Of a stretch of 64,000 bases of DNA, positions 23,290 through 34,804 are shown one piece after another. Under the pieces are notes generated by a model. That model searched no databases. It had not been told where the DNA came from and worked only from the letters and a program-made list of their open reading frames with translations. Source of the stretch: Phialocephala subalpina (Eukaryota > Ascomycota > Leotiomycetes > Helotiales > Mollisiaceae); NCBI GenBank assembly GCA_900073065.1, contig FJOG01000075.1:27895-91894 (forward strand), in the 5' to 3' direction. Numbering within the stretch: the stretch's first letter is position 1; each line of letters begins with the position of its first letter. The position numbers were made by a program, and so were the translations under genes.

Positions 23290-24846
23290 TCATGCAACCC
23301 TCTCTTCATTGTTCTTCCCCAGTGTACTCGGACTCTCCGGCTGCTCATCATCACTCATCAGCCCTTCCAACTCGAACTCCTCTGCATCTCGAATCTGCCT
23401 CGAGTCTGTTGGTCTGTGTCCGTTCATGCGAGGCATACGCGCAGGCGCCTCGTCGTCTTTTGGTGGGACGGGAGGAACGGAATTGACGGAGTAGAGGTGG
23501 AGGAGCATGTTGGTGAAGAGGAAAATTAGGAAGGCGAAGCTGTAGAGAACCAGAATGTAAGAGACGTGGGTAATGCCGGCGTCCGAAATGAGCTGCATTT
23601 GCTCCTCGGTGGCTCCCATGAAGAGGAACCCAGAGGCATAGAGTAACTACTAGAGTCAGCATAATCAAAGAAGAAGCAAAGGGAAGGCTTACGAATGGTG
23701 GGATGTATTGGAAGCTGTTGGCATCACCATCTGCAGAAATGGTGTTCGCATCCTTCAATACGAAAGCCACCTCAATGATTCTCGACAAACCGGCCGCCAT
23801 CAATGTGTATCCGAAGACTGTATGGACCATTGTGCTGAGTGGCAGATGCTGGGGGTGTGCGGACATAGCCCATCCAGTAATAAGAATGACGAAACCTGGG
23901 ATGAAGTTCCTTTTCGGTGATCCATCTCTCTTCCTGCTGAGCCAGACACCTGCGAGACCTGCACACCACCAGATAACACCCATTGTCGTATGCTGGATAT
24001 CATTTCCAACCCAAGCTCCACCCCAGCTGTGTTCGGTGAAGGTGTTGACGCAACCCCAAGCCGCGATTAATGCCGAATCGAAGAACTCCTGTGATCGTCC
24101 CGTCCTCTTCAACCAGACCTGTCCAACCAACATGATGGTTGTGAGAATAACACCATATCCGATGAAAGCGCTTCCCATGATGAAATGTGCGAGACATTGT
24201 CCGAGATGGTCGTCGCGACAGAATCCCAGTGCAGTAATTCCTCCAAATAGCATTTGTACCCAAGCCAGCACTGGCATCGCCTTCCCCACAATCCCATGAC
24301 CCCATACTGCCACTCTTCGAATCTTTCCGTGGAAGCCCTTGGTGATGTGGAACTTGAGGTAAATGCCGAAGACGATTTGAACGATGAGCATCAACATCAG
24401 CCAGTTGGCAAAGGATGCATGGACGTTCTTCGCAAAAACTTTCCCCTTATGCATGTGTCCCAAGAAGTATGCCACAACTGCAATCACCGTTCCCACCACC
24501 TGCGTCGGTACATGCCATCGATTCCGGACTATCTGTAGGACAATCAGTATCGTCCAAAAGTTGGGAGGAAAGCCATACCCCAAGAACCATTCCTGTCGGG
24601 AAGATGATGCCAAACGCAACCATCATCAACAGAATATGAACCCATAATATGGCATCCTGCATTCTCATCAGCACCTGCTACGTCTGTAGATCCCTTGAAT
24701 CTGCCACCTACAATCGGCTCCTGGCTCACAAACTCTCCCGTCTGTATCTTCGACATATCGTGACCGTGTGCCTGTACACCTCTCGCAGAGAACAGCAGAC
24801 CTATCGAAAGAGCCAGAGATGGCGTGAAGTTCCTGAACCCGTCCAT
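23290..24846 (-). CDS. Ytp1-family membrane protein
   Basis: ATG at 24846; signal-like N-terminus (LALSIGLLFSARGVQAHGHD) with a His-containing segment after cleavage. Introns lie near 24690 (uncertain, short), 24540 (donor GTATGG) and 23650-23690. After that come about ten membrane helices with a cytochrome b561-like core (AILWVHILLMMVAFGIIFPTG, HMHKG, HASFANWL, WGHGIVGKAM), which matches DUF2427 (PF10348) followed by Ytp1 (PF10355; TFTEHSWGGAWVGNDIQHT). The C-terminal tail is cytosolic and acidic, ending at 23290. Yeast Ytp1 is of unknown function and resembles mitochondrial electron transporters; conserved histidines on several helices could bind haem. Confidence 0.87.
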
Positions 24847-25646
24847 GTTTTGTGCTGTCTGTCCCCTTGTCTCCGCCGTCTGGGCGCAATCGTTCGATTG
24901 TTTCGAAATGTGGGTCGATCCTGGGAGGAAAGGCTTGAAATGGGTGGAGAGCCGCGCGGCGAACAGACCTTTCTCGAGGCTCAGTGAAGTGCTCGAGAGG
25001 AGAAGTCTTCGTTCAATTCTATATACAATTGTTGCAATTAGACACGAACAGGAGTCGTGAGGCTTGGAGGAGGTCTGTTCGGCTTGCGTGGCGTTGATGT
25101 GGGTGTCCCAATCAGCCTGCTCGGATTTCCCGGCATTGAATCTTCGAAATTAGCATCAACACGTGATGAGGCGGTGATGTTCTCATTTCGCTCTCTTTTC
25201 GTCTTCTCTTCTGTCGTGTAAACAAATTATTCTATGAACTTGCATCTCAAGTGTACATAGAGATACTGACGGATCGAGTGATGCCGATATTTATCCCTCA
25301 TGGTAACAATGTCCTACAAGCCACCCAGGAAAGCTGGTTCTGGTGCCACTGTTTTATTCTATCCAGTTGTGTTCTTTGAGCGCTCGTGGTATTGACATTC
25401 TTTCATTATGCTTGTGCCGATAGCTTTAACTATGCAATACATGCGAAATCATTATCTTATGCCTCATATTTTTCGCCCGAATCTTCATAGGGCATCAACA
25501 TACAGAGCACATCCGCGTGAATTCAAGTTGGCATATTTTTCTCTTACACGGAGCGAGTGGCTTTTGAATCGAGATCCCCTTATCGAAAGGCAGATTCTTA
25601 TTATCATACATCAGTTTGAAATCTCGCGCTCGATTCGCATTCAATC
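24847..25646. other. Divergent intergenic region, no gene seen
   Basis: Upstream region of the Ytp1-family gene (-) and of the next plus-strand gene. No family signal. Confidence 0.5.
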
Positions 25647-26789
25647 ATGGATATCTTTTCTTCGCGTTCTTTGCGTTCTTCCCATTCTTCTCCGCCACCC
25701 TTTCACCTCACCGTGAGCTGCATATCAACCATGGGACACTCAACGTCGAAACTCGCATGCATATGCGGCCAGGATCAAAGGCACCAGATTGAAATTGCAC
25801 ATCTGAATGAACGGATCAAGAACCTTGAAGTCGAGCTCCTCTGCTACAGAACGGCCGATGTTGGCGCCCACGACCATATCAGACTGGAGCACCAGGAGCA
25901 CAGCGAAGAGGGTTTGAGAGCGGAGGACAATTCTTCGCAAAGTCATCACATCACCAAGTCCCACAAGTCAAGGAGGATTGGCAAAAAGTTAGAGGTAAGT
26001 TTGCAGGTACTCACTCGGCTTTGGTGACAGTGGCTCATCCGTTCCAGACCTTCAGGCGGAAGAAGCGTGACATTCTTGACCGCCTCGGCAACATCAGAGA
26101 AAGAGACGAGTCCCGAAAGCCTCCTCGACGCAGATCTTCGTGTAATATTTGGGTACATCGAAATACTTGAGCCAAACCTGACTGCTGCTCGAACAGCTGT
26201 CGAAGCAGGCATGAAAGCCTCCGAGGAGTTGAAGACACTACGCTTCGAATTGGAGAAGGAGAAAGCAGCATCGTGGACAGCAACCGCAGACATCTTCGAC
26301 CTAGAAGAGATCATTAAATTCCAGGAGCCTCTTGTCAAAGTCGGAGTGGCTGTACGACGGAGATTCATCGAGCGAGCGAAAATCTTTTGGTCTCACAACG
26401 ACGCTTCCGCCGACAAATCCGATCAATCTGTAATCGCTGCTGGAAACGAGGCAGCTCACGGCGGAAACGTCTTAGCCGATGGAGCGATGTTTGAGCTCAA
26501 GCTTCTCTACGTCGACCCAAATCAATGCCACTTCCAACGACTTTACGATGGTGGCTGGTTCGAATCCCCTCTCCTTCCGAATGGCCGGCTTCAATCCTCG
26601 CGATGCGGAACTTGTACGGGCTGATTGTGGGAGATGACCCAGGAAATCATGGGACACGGACGGGCAAGAAGGGAGGCTGACAGGACAAGAAAGGCTAGCG
26701 AGAGGGCGAAGGGGGATGCCGAGAAGGCGAAGAAAGAAGCCGACAAGGCAAAGAGTTATGCTGAGAGGGCCGCGAAACGAAAGAAATGA
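25647..26789 (+). pseudogene. Hypothetical helical protein, probably frame-broken
   Basis: A first exon (ATG at 25647 or, better, 25731, MGHSTSKLACIC) with a short coiled coil (QIEIAHLNERIKNLEVELL) runs to a GTAAGT donor near 25995. The acceptor near 26046 leads to RRKKRDILDRLGNIRERDE, after which the frame must shift by one base near 26112 to continue as LDADLRVIFGYIEILEPNL and a long helix with SWTATADIFDLEEIIKFQEP. That last block is, as I remember it, conserved in an uncharacterised fungal family. The frame ends at 26624, and a separate Lys/Glu/Ala-rich piece (26634-26789) follows in another frame. I read this as a decaying gene; a wrong intron model is the alternative. Confidence 0.5.
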
Positions 26790-27676
26790 ATAACCTCGAA
26801 GGGCAGCTCTAAATCTCGTGCCGGCGTAGAATTGAAGTTCATGCGATGTGAGTAGCATCGCAAATTGAGGTAAGAGTTCACAGACACATTTTGTGCACAC
26901 AAGATACTGACTATTTCTCGAAGTTGGCACAGTTCCCAATCTCCCGGTCAAATCATTCGAGGTTCATCAACGTCCAACTTGGCATCTTGGGAGACAGGGC
27001 GGATACAATCGCTTGCAAAATCGGTTTCGTCCCTTCGCCTTTAAAACAATTGTGAGCACAGACTACCTTAGCCAATTTTGTCACTGACAGCAACTAGGCG
27101 ACGTAATCGCTACACTCGACCTAGCATTACTTTCGACCTTTTCGCGGCACATTCCGCATCAAATGCTTCCAAATCTTCACTCATTTCTTCCCAATGCGTT
27201 TTCTACACCAAACCCGAGGGAAACGTCAAATCTAGTAAATGAATGATACAAGGAACGAACTATTTATACACAAAACAAGGCTATTTCTCCCAGTTTAATA
27301 AACCTCAAAATCGTTATATTCTTCGGATTCGTTTAATATTTATAATACTTTCAAATTCTAAGGTAAGCAACTTGTGAAATTGGGGCTTGAGGCACTATTA
27401 TTTAGCTCATGTGAACCCCAATTTTATCATGTAATTAAAATGCATTGTCTAAAAACATTCAAGTTTCTAAATAATTTAGCTAGTAATCAACTTCGCGTAT
27501 TTTAATAATATTTCAACCTTTGTATTTAAATAATATTTCAACCTTTGTATTTACAAATACAAATCGATATTAAATCGCCCCTTTGAAGAACTATAAAAGA
27601 TTTGCTGTGATAGAGGTTGGTGGGTGGGTGGATGGTCGAAGTCTATTACATTCGAATTTCAGTTCCCGAGGAGTTT
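26790..27676. other. AT-rich intergenic region with tandem 25-mer
   Basis: From about 27220 to 27600 the sequence is strongly AT-rich. A 25-bp unit (AATAATATTTCAACCTTTGT...) occurs twice in tandem at about 27504-27554. No coding signal. Confidence 0.6.
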
Positions 27677-27893
27677 CATCAGTTGCGGAAGTGGTCAGGG
27701 CAAAATGTATGGTATTGATGTCAAATCTGCCCTTCTGGCTAAGTGGAAATGTCTCCTTGATATGGTACTCTCACCGGCACATCCGAATTAGGCTAAACTG
27801 CCTAGTGAAACGATGCGTGACTGATGATGTGGCTTCATGCCAACATACACCGATTTCCCCACTGCACTGCCACTGATTACGAGTCCTCAACTG
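27677..27893 (+). mobile_element. Small non-autonomous transposon-like repeat, copy B
   Basis: 217 bp with imperfect terminal inverted repeats: the left end CATCAGTTGCGGAAGTGG pairs with the right end, whose complement is CAGTTGAGGACTCGTA. The flanks AGGAGTTT (left) and ACAAGTTT (right) match at 6 of 8 positions and may be a decayed 8-bp target duplication, as hAT elements make. No open frame encodes a transposase. It sits exactly at the 3' end of the patatin-NB-ARC-TPR gene. Confidence 0.78.
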
Positions 27894-30800
27894 ACAAGTT
27901 TGACAGCCTCTGAGATCTGTGCATTAGCTTTATATACAAGGGCGAGTGCGCGCTGTGATATAAGTCGATCAGGGTGGGTCTTTGCTAAGGTAGTCTCTTC
28001 GATTTTAACGACGTGCTCGAGAAGGTTAATAGCCTCTAAGATCTGTCCGTTGGCTTTATATGTATTAGCGAGTGCATACTGTGATGCAAGTCGATCAGGG
28101 TGGGTCTCTGCTAAAGTAGTCTCTTCGATTTTGACGATGTGCTCGAGGAGCTTAATAGCCTCTAAGATCTGTCCGTTGGCTTTATATGTATTAGCGAGTG
28201 CATGCTGTGATGCAAGTCGATCAGGGTGGGTCTCTGCTAAAGTAGTCTCTTCGATTTTGACGATATGCTCGAGGAGCTTAATAGCCTCTGAGATCTGTCC
28301 GTTGGCTTCATATGCACGGGCGAGTTCGTGTTGTGATGTAAGTCGATTAGGGTAAGTCTCTCCTAAAGTAGTCTCTTCGATCTTAACGACGTGCTCGAGG
28401 AGCTTGATAGCTTCTGAGATTTGTCCGTCGGATTTATATGCACTAGCGAGTGCATGCTGTGAAAACAAAATGGCTTCGTGAGTATAATAAGGCGCTTTTG
28501 TATTAGGGACATTTCCTATTTGATATCTACTTAGTAATGGCATATTTTTAGAGATGTGAGATATGTTTAAATGCGTCATACCAAATGCTTTAATTCTTTG
28601 TTCAAGTGATAGTTGGAACCACCACACTGACTTGTTATATTCGCCGTTGTTATCTGTCAAATATCCGAAAAGAAGTTCTGGCCACCCAATATCTCGAGAC
28701 GGTGTTTTGTAAACTGGCACCAATCCCTTGCTAGATAGTCCAGAACGATCAGTCGCGTGAATATCGAGGTGGGCCTGGAGTTCCTGTGTTTTGGGTAGAC
28801 TCAAAGCGTAAAGGTAGTTAGGATGTGGCGTCAAGTCCAAAAGTCGGTAAATACATGTTCCTGCGAAAGATGCATATTTTTGGCTGTTGATATCGTCTGT
28901 TCGGATCCTGATCCAGTCTCTGACAAGCGGGTGAAGAGATACGATGCAGAGGTTGTTGTCATGCCTAGTAAAAGGCTGAGTTAACGACAACTTGCTCAAC
29001 AAAATCAGAACATCGCAATAGTCGTCAGGATCCCATTCTTTAGCATGATGGGTTAAAAAAACCCCAGGTTTGCTCGAAGCCTCAGGTTTCGAAATGGAAT
29101 CTTCTATGTCGAGCTGCGCGTCTTCATGTTCGCAATATGACTTCATAAGGTCTTCGGAGACACTCTTGGATTCAAAAAAGGCGAGTAGAGTCAAAACATC
29201 TGCTGAATGGTAGGCAACTCCATCCCCGCGACGGCTCAGTTGACTATATGAAAGCTCGAAAGTTGTGAAGACATTCATCGAGGTCTCAACTTCAGTGTTT
29301 TCTGACAACTTCTTCCTATACTCATTCATGCCCTCAGACTTGTCACCTATGACGCGTCTCTTTCGCTGCTCAAAATGCTGTAGAAAATCTCGTATCGAAA
29401 TCTTGCTGTCCCGAATGTATGCTCCAGCTTGGGCAACGGCTAGAGCATGTTTTCCAAGCCTATTCACAATATCTTCCTTGGTCGGTAGATCATGGCCCTT
29501 GAGATTTTTCCCGTCAGATGTCACCTCCAGTAGCTCAATTGCATCATTTTCGGAGAGAGAGTCTAAGCTGATCTTAAAATCTTTATCCGCGAGTTTCAAA
29601 GTATTCTCATGTCGTGTTGTGATGACTATGACTCCATGGCTGCATGAAGGCATGAAGTGGTCGATGTTGTTAAACGAATCTGGATCGTCGTAATTATCGA
29701 AGACCATGAGCCATGGTGTAGGAAAGACTTGGAGGGTTGTAAGGGTAGCATCGACTCGAGCATCAATATCCGCATTGTTTGAGATAGACGCGTTGAGTAA
29801 AGGGGCAAACGATGCAAGATCCTTCTTCAAAGTCTTGCTTGCTTGAGCGTCAGCCCAAAATACCGGCATTTTGCCTCGCATCTGGTAACAGAATTTGAGG
29901 GCCAGCTGTGTTTTGCCTTGGCCGCCTAGCGCTCTAATAACGACAATCCGAGGTTTGTCATCTGAGCTTCCATTGGCATTACAAGCGTCGGAAAGTCGAT
30001 CAAGCTCTGCGGTCCGGCCAATGAAGTCCTTAACTCTATATTTCGGGGCTTTGAAAATTTCCGCAGTGTGACTTAGGTGGGCTTTGTTGTACTCAAACTC
30101 CTTAAAATCAATGCGTTAGCTATGTCCGAACACGTCAGAATATTATATTTGACAAGTAAGAGTTATTATATTGCATAGGATGGGTAGCTCACGGTGACTA
30201 GTTGTTTGATGTTTGGTGGTGCAGCCGCTAGAGAAAGAATAATTAGCATCCACCGAACATAACTAGGAAAAGTCATCTGCGTCATTAAGGAGAGTTATAC
30301 AGTTCTTGGCCCTCAGTATTTCCGAAGTCTTCAACACTTCCAGCTCCTTATTCCGATGATCCATATATTCCTCTGTCACTGTCTTAATCTTCCCAGCCTC
30401 CTTGTATTCTGCTAGTCCAACATTTTGGAGGCCCTGCTGAACATTGAAACGGAAGTAGCGTGGCGTTGACGCAGTTAAGTAAGAATGTGTACTGGCAAAT
30501 CGACGTTCTGTGGCCTCCGTCTCTGTTGCAAGGTTGCGCAATGTTTCCGTTAGGACCTTCCAGGCATTCTTTGAAAATGAATGGATTCCAGGGTCTCCAG
30601 TTCCGATTGACAGGATACATCCAACTACATTGTCGATCTTGCCATCCTCTGCACCAAAGAGCGCTTGAGCTTCATTCCAGACACGGTCAACCGGGTTATT
30701 TGCACCGGTACCTCCATCCAAGTATATTTGATCGCCGATTTTGACAGGATCAAAAAAGGACAACGCCGCGGAAGTGGCCATTGCAGCTTCTACAATAGTC

Positions 30801-31631
30801 ATACCCTGGTTTTGACGCGGCTTCCCAGGTATATCATAGTCCTTTAGGAGTCTGGTGTTTGATGTATCTTTAGATGTTGCGCAAACAAAGCTTTTGCAAG
30901 TCAGTAATATTAGGTGATACAAGATGAGCACAGCTTACGTTTTGCATTTGTGGTCGATCCCTTCATTGAATTTTGCATCCGGCTTCCGACCGCTCTTTGT
31001 GACAATTTCCGTGACAGCTGATCGTAAAGCCTTGGAGCTAAAAGCAGACTTGACATCGAGCTTCCAGTTCGTTGGTAAGAAGCCTTTCTTCTTGCCAAAG
31101 ACTTGCTCAAACAGAGTGTCATATGCCTTTATGCACTCGTCGACGTCCATGCCGAGCGTGCCAAGCATGATTGCAATTAAGCTGAGATTGTCAATATAGT
31201 TCAAAAGACCTTCATTTCAACATACCCTCCAGTACTTGTTCCTCCAATGATATCAAAGATCTGACAAGGTTTGACAAGCGCATCGCCACTTCTGTTCTCA
31301 TTGACCTTGGTCATGATATATCGCAAGATGTGCAGCGAGGAGAGTCCGCGAACGCCACCACCATCTACACTCATAAGTTAGTCTCAGCGCTATTTTATAA
31401 ATGTCCAATCTAGGATTAGACAAATTGACACGAGCTAGTATTTGGGCTTCTTATAATTGGACAGCAGCTGCGGTCGCAGGAATGATGGCGAAGGTGGCCA
31501 AGAGTTAAAAAAGAAGGCGACAAAATTGTATAATTCGCGTCCCGCTTACCAAGAGAGAGTAAACATGGTCGATTTCCTACTTCGGGCAGACCAGATACCT
31601 TTATCGCCAGCTGAGATTCCAGCGACGCCAT
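27887..31631 (-). CDS. Patatin - NB-ARC - TPR protein (fungal NLR)
   Basis: Six exons, about 1100 aa; start ATG at 31631 (MASLESQLA). Introns are short; the 73-nt intron 30228-30300 (branch GCTAAT) removes a TAG that would otherwise split the gene. The patatin-like lipase domain has the glycine-rich DGGGVRGLS, the GGTSTGG nucleophile elbow and the catalytic DGG (YLDGGTGANNP). The NB-ARC domain follows with P-loop GGQGKTQLA, WLMVFDNYDD (Walker B), GVIVITTR, and the HALAVAQAGAYI block. Five near-identical 42-residue TPR units follow (KANGQ...EAIKLLEH...KIEETTLAETHPDRLASQ). Such proteins act in fungal self/non-self recognition, with repeats as the sensing part and patatin as the effector. The last repeat is cut short: its stop at 27887-27889 lies inside transposon copy B. 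Confidence 0.9.
27894..28460 (-). repeat. 126-bp tandem TPR-coding repeats
   Basis: Five units of 126 bp (42 codons) in phase with the frame. Units at about 28026-28151 and 28152-28277 differ at only a few bases. Such high internal conservation is known from fungal NLR repeats that change copy number by recombination. The unit next to the transposon is truncated and more diverged. Confidence 0.9.
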
Positions 31632-32658
31632 CTTTCGTGCACAAATCTGTGTTTGAAGCAAGAGCTATCAGGGTGCTGCGTGTGGATGAATCAGCTCTCG
31701 CAGTTACCGAGTATCACCAAGGAAGCCCAGAAGAACAACGATATGTCAAATCAGAAAACTGAATTAAAAAAAGCAACTATGAAAAACTGGCCGAGGCTGC
31801 GAAATCGAAGAGAGAGAGTGAAGAATCTTAATCTTGCACTTGCGACTACAGATATAGTGAGTGGTGCTATGGCCGGCCCTTCCTGCGATTGCACCCCTAC
31901 GTGGATCCACTTGGAAACCATGAAACTTAATTGCTTTTCTTGGCTTTCTACCAATCGCGGGGTGTGCTACAATTATCAAGCCGTGCTCACTCCTATTTTA
32001 CCGTTCATTTGTTCAGCTGCGAGGTCGACCCCAATTAGTTCACCGAATCCGCTTCTTATTTGTCGCCTTGCCGCTGGTTCAGGACTTCAAGTTCTTCAGC
32101 GGGCGGGGCGGGGCGATGCACCATGCCGAAAGCAGATGCTGCAGTCTCGCTCTTGCGACGCGCAACAAAAGTTATATCGTTTGCCACACATGGTTCAGAG
32201 CATGGGCGTCTCTCCATTTCAAATTGATTTCCTCTTCGTTGATATTTTGATTCTATTCCTGTGTACTCCATGCTCCCAGAGTTGTGAGGTGGAGCTGAAA
32301 ATTTGCATTCCGCACGTGACTATTCAGCTATCCACAGAAGTACTACTCAACCTTCTTCATGATCGCCTATTCTTCTTATTCCGGAGTTCACTGCAGTCAT
32401 AGTTCATGATGGCAAGTGGATATATTGATCAAGGAAATAGCATGCAGCTAGGACGCAAGTGCCCTATTTTCTCCATCTAAGCATCTTCTTCATGCTCGGT
32501 CCCACCCGCTCGAGATTTTGGGACCCGTCACAATGCTAAATCGTTTTTCGAGATAGTCAGACAAAGTCAAAATCAGACGCACATATAAAATCGACGAGGA
32601 TCCGAGTCCTCCTCCAAAACTCTATCGCTCGATAGCTCTTTCTAAACCCGTCGCTAAA
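31632..32658. other. Divergent intergenic region, no gene seen
   Basis: Upstream region of the NLR gene and of the gapped gene. There is a GC-rich patch at about 32100-32120 (GGGCGGGGCGGGGCG). Overlapping open frames have no family signal. Confidence 0.5.
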
Positions 32659-33444
32659 ATGTTACCCTTACCCACCATCTCGCAACTCACCAAAACCATC
32701 CACTCCGTCGTCGACATCGAAAATCCCTGGGACTCCNNNNNNNNNNNNNNNNNNNNNNNNNNNNNNNNNNNNNNNNNNNNNNNNNNNNNNNNNNNNNNNN
32801 NNNNNNNNNNNNNNNNNNNNNNNNNNNNNNNNNNNNNNNNNNNNNNNNNNNNNNNNNNNNNNNNNNNNNNNNNNNNNNNNNNNNNNNNNNNNNNNNNNNN
32901 NNNNNNNNNNNNNNNNNNNNNNNNNNNNNNNNNNNNNNNNNNNNNNNNNNNNNNNNNNNNNNNNNNNNNNNNNNNNNNNNNNNNNNNNNNNNNNNNNNNN
33001 NNNNNNNNNNNNNNNNNNNNNNNNNNNNNNNNNNNNNNNNNNNNNNNNNNNNNNNNNNNNNNNNNNNNNNNNNNNNNNNNNNNNNNNNNNNNNNNNNNNN
33101 NNNNNNNNACTCAAGCCAAAAACATGCGGCGATTCCACGCAGGGCTGGCTAAACTGTCGAAACGACCATCCTCTAGCAGAAACATATACGTTCGAAGCAT
33201 CGTCGGTGTTTCCTCTACCGCCTTTTGCTCCCTCCTCGTCACACGAAACCACGTCTCGAGTACGGCGAATAGGCAGATTGCGGATACGATGGAGAGACTG
33301 AAGAAGATTGAGCGCGATGGATACAACTGGCATTCGCTACCTGGTGGACTCGATACGGTTACTCGTCCGAAGAAAGAGGACGATGGGGTTACGGGACTGA
33401 AGCCAGAGGGCAAGACATCAGAGGATGAGACAAAGAATCGATAA
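32659..33444 (+). CDS. Hypothetical protein interrupted by assembly gap
   Basis: ATG at 32659 (MLPLPTISQLTKTIHS) opens a frame that enters the N run after 26 codons and is open again from 33109 to a stop at 33442-33444. The gap length (372, divisible by 3) keeps the frame, but gap sizes in drafts are often estimates. The second part has an Arg/Lys/Ser-rich segment, a possible weak membrane helix (VRSIVGVSSTAFCSLLV), a coiled coil (QIADTMERLKKIERDG) and an acidic Lys-rich tail. I do not recognise the family. The two pieces may belong to one gene or to two. Confidence 0.5.
   Translation: MLPLPTISQLTKTIHSVVDIENPWDSXXXXXXXXXXXXXXXXXXXXXXXXXXXXXXXXXXXXXXXXXXXXXXXXXXXXXXXXXXXXXXXXXXXXXXXXXXXXXXXXXXXXXXXXXXXXXXXXXXXXXXXXXXXXXXXXXXXXXXXXXXXXTQAKNMRRFHAGLAKLSKRPSSSRNIYVRSIVGVSSTAFCSLLVTRNHVSSTANRQIADTMERLKKIERDGYNWHSLPGGLDTVTRPKKEDDGVTGLKPEGKTSEDETKNR
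32737..33108. other. Assembly gap (372 N)
   Basis: A run of Ns inside the gene at 32659-33444. Nothing can be said about its content. Confidence 0.99.
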
Positions 33445-34002
33445 AGCAGAGACTGGGAGAGGGACGCACTCGATGCGGAATGGAAGATGGAATTGACGAG
33501 GTGTTGGGGTGCTCTAGAGAAACAGTACCAGCAGTTTGCAGTACGGATTCGAGACACAGCTTGGCGGAGAAACTTGCTAATGACAAGCTAGCATTGATCG
33601 ATGTAGGGGCACGAGACGCGAAAGAGAAAAGAAGATGGCTTTTGATTGCTCTAAAGTTGGATAGACATTGGTGCTTCAGCACCTCTTGATTGAATTTGTT
33701 GGTGGGGTGATGGAACATCAGGCCACTCTCGAGGCCAGTTCTCTGTGTAGGATATCAAGCTCTGTGAAGGACAATCATAACATGAGCTACGACTCTCTAC
33801 AGGTGGTGCAAATGATTCGAGGTCCTTGATTGAATTGGGGTTGTGGCTTCGAGGGAGTTTCCCCAGGCTCTCCATTTTCGCCCCCCAGATCGCGGTACAA
33901 ATACAACCATCATCCCAGCAAAGATCAACCATATCCAACACCTACATTTCAAATTAGATCTATCTAATCAAATCGCCTATCAATCATTTCAGACCAAACA
34001 TC
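33445..34002. other. Intergenic region, no gene seen
   Basis: Contains the 3' region of the gapped gene and the upstream region of the small heat-shock gene. No clear heat-shock element is visible. Confidence 0.45.
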
Positions 34003-34589
34003 ATGGCAACAATCAACTGCCTCTTCCATCCCCACCACATCTCCCTCGGCAAAACACACACCTCCATTCACATGCTGCACCAACATATCGACGACCCATA
34101 CTATGGCCTCGATCGCCGACCATCCCACGAAGGTGTCTCTGTTCCGAAATTCGATGTCCGTAAAGGAACAGATGCCTTTTACCTCGAAGGAGAACTACCT
34201 GGACTCACTCACTTGAGCGAAGTTGCGAGTTCATCGAGAACCAGACTTTGGTTGTGAGAGGAGCTATCGAGCCCAAGAACCTGGCTGGAGAGAAGGAGCT
34301 GCCTGTTGCGACTGCGGTGAAAGGTCGAGATCTTCTTTCTGGTTCTAAATGTCCGCGGGAAGCTGACAGCAAATCAGATACTACAGCTTCTGCGCCTGTC
34401 TTTACTTGGAAGCTGAAGGAGAGACATGTTGGGAAGTTTGAGAGATCGTTCACGTTTCCCTCCAAGTTCAAGTCGGATGGGGTGAAGACGTCGCTTGAGT
34501 TTGGGGTTCTGTCGATTGCACTGCCGAAGGACAAAGAGGCTGATCTCGACGTTGCAGCGAAGATGGAGATTGAGAATGAGCTGTCCTAG
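34003..34589 (+). pseudogene. Small heat-shock protein (Hsp20) with frameshift
   Basis: ATG at 34003. The N-terminal arm ends in the alpha-crystallin start FDVRKGTDAFYLEGELPGL. The frame then shifts by one base near 34221-34224: the original frame ends at 34257, while the next frame continues the domain with CEFIENQTLVVRG and later FERSFTFPSKFKSDGVKTSL, then the hallmark GVLSIALPK. With the shift corrected this is an ordinary fungal Hsp30-type chaperone of about 195 aa with a Lys/Ser/Thr-rich insertion in the middle. No GT..AG pair removes the break. A single missing base could be a sequencing error or a real lesion. Confidence 0.8.
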
Positions 34590-34804
34590 TGGCATTCTTG
34601 TGGTGTATCGGTACTATCAGGGTTTCCGTGTTTCTCATCACGATTAATCGTAATGTCTGTTTTGTAATCAGAGGAGTGGGGTAGCAAGGTGGAGAATGTG
34701 AATCCATTTACTGCCATGTTCATTACCTTAACATTAATCATTATCACTAATGCATTTACCATCTCGTTCTCGTTCAATCCACCAGCATCTTCTCAAACCC
34801 CGGC

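Noticed and set aside
26550..26575. GGTTCGAATCCC resembles a tRNA T-arm
   Set aside because: No acceptor stem, D-arm or anticodon arm can be folded upstream, and the bases lie in an open frame.
27837..28355. Plus-strand open frame of 172 codons
   Set aside because: It is the antisense shadow of the TPR repeats, repeating with the same 126-bp period.
27894..28460. Regular 126-bp repeats could be mistaken for a CRISPR array or satellite
   Set aside because: They are in frame and encode TPR units; there are no unique spacers.
30278..30284. In-frame TAG splitting the patatin and NB-ARC parts into two genes
   Set aside because: A 73-nt intron with GTATAA donor, GCTAAT branch and CTAG acceptor removes it and keeps the frame.
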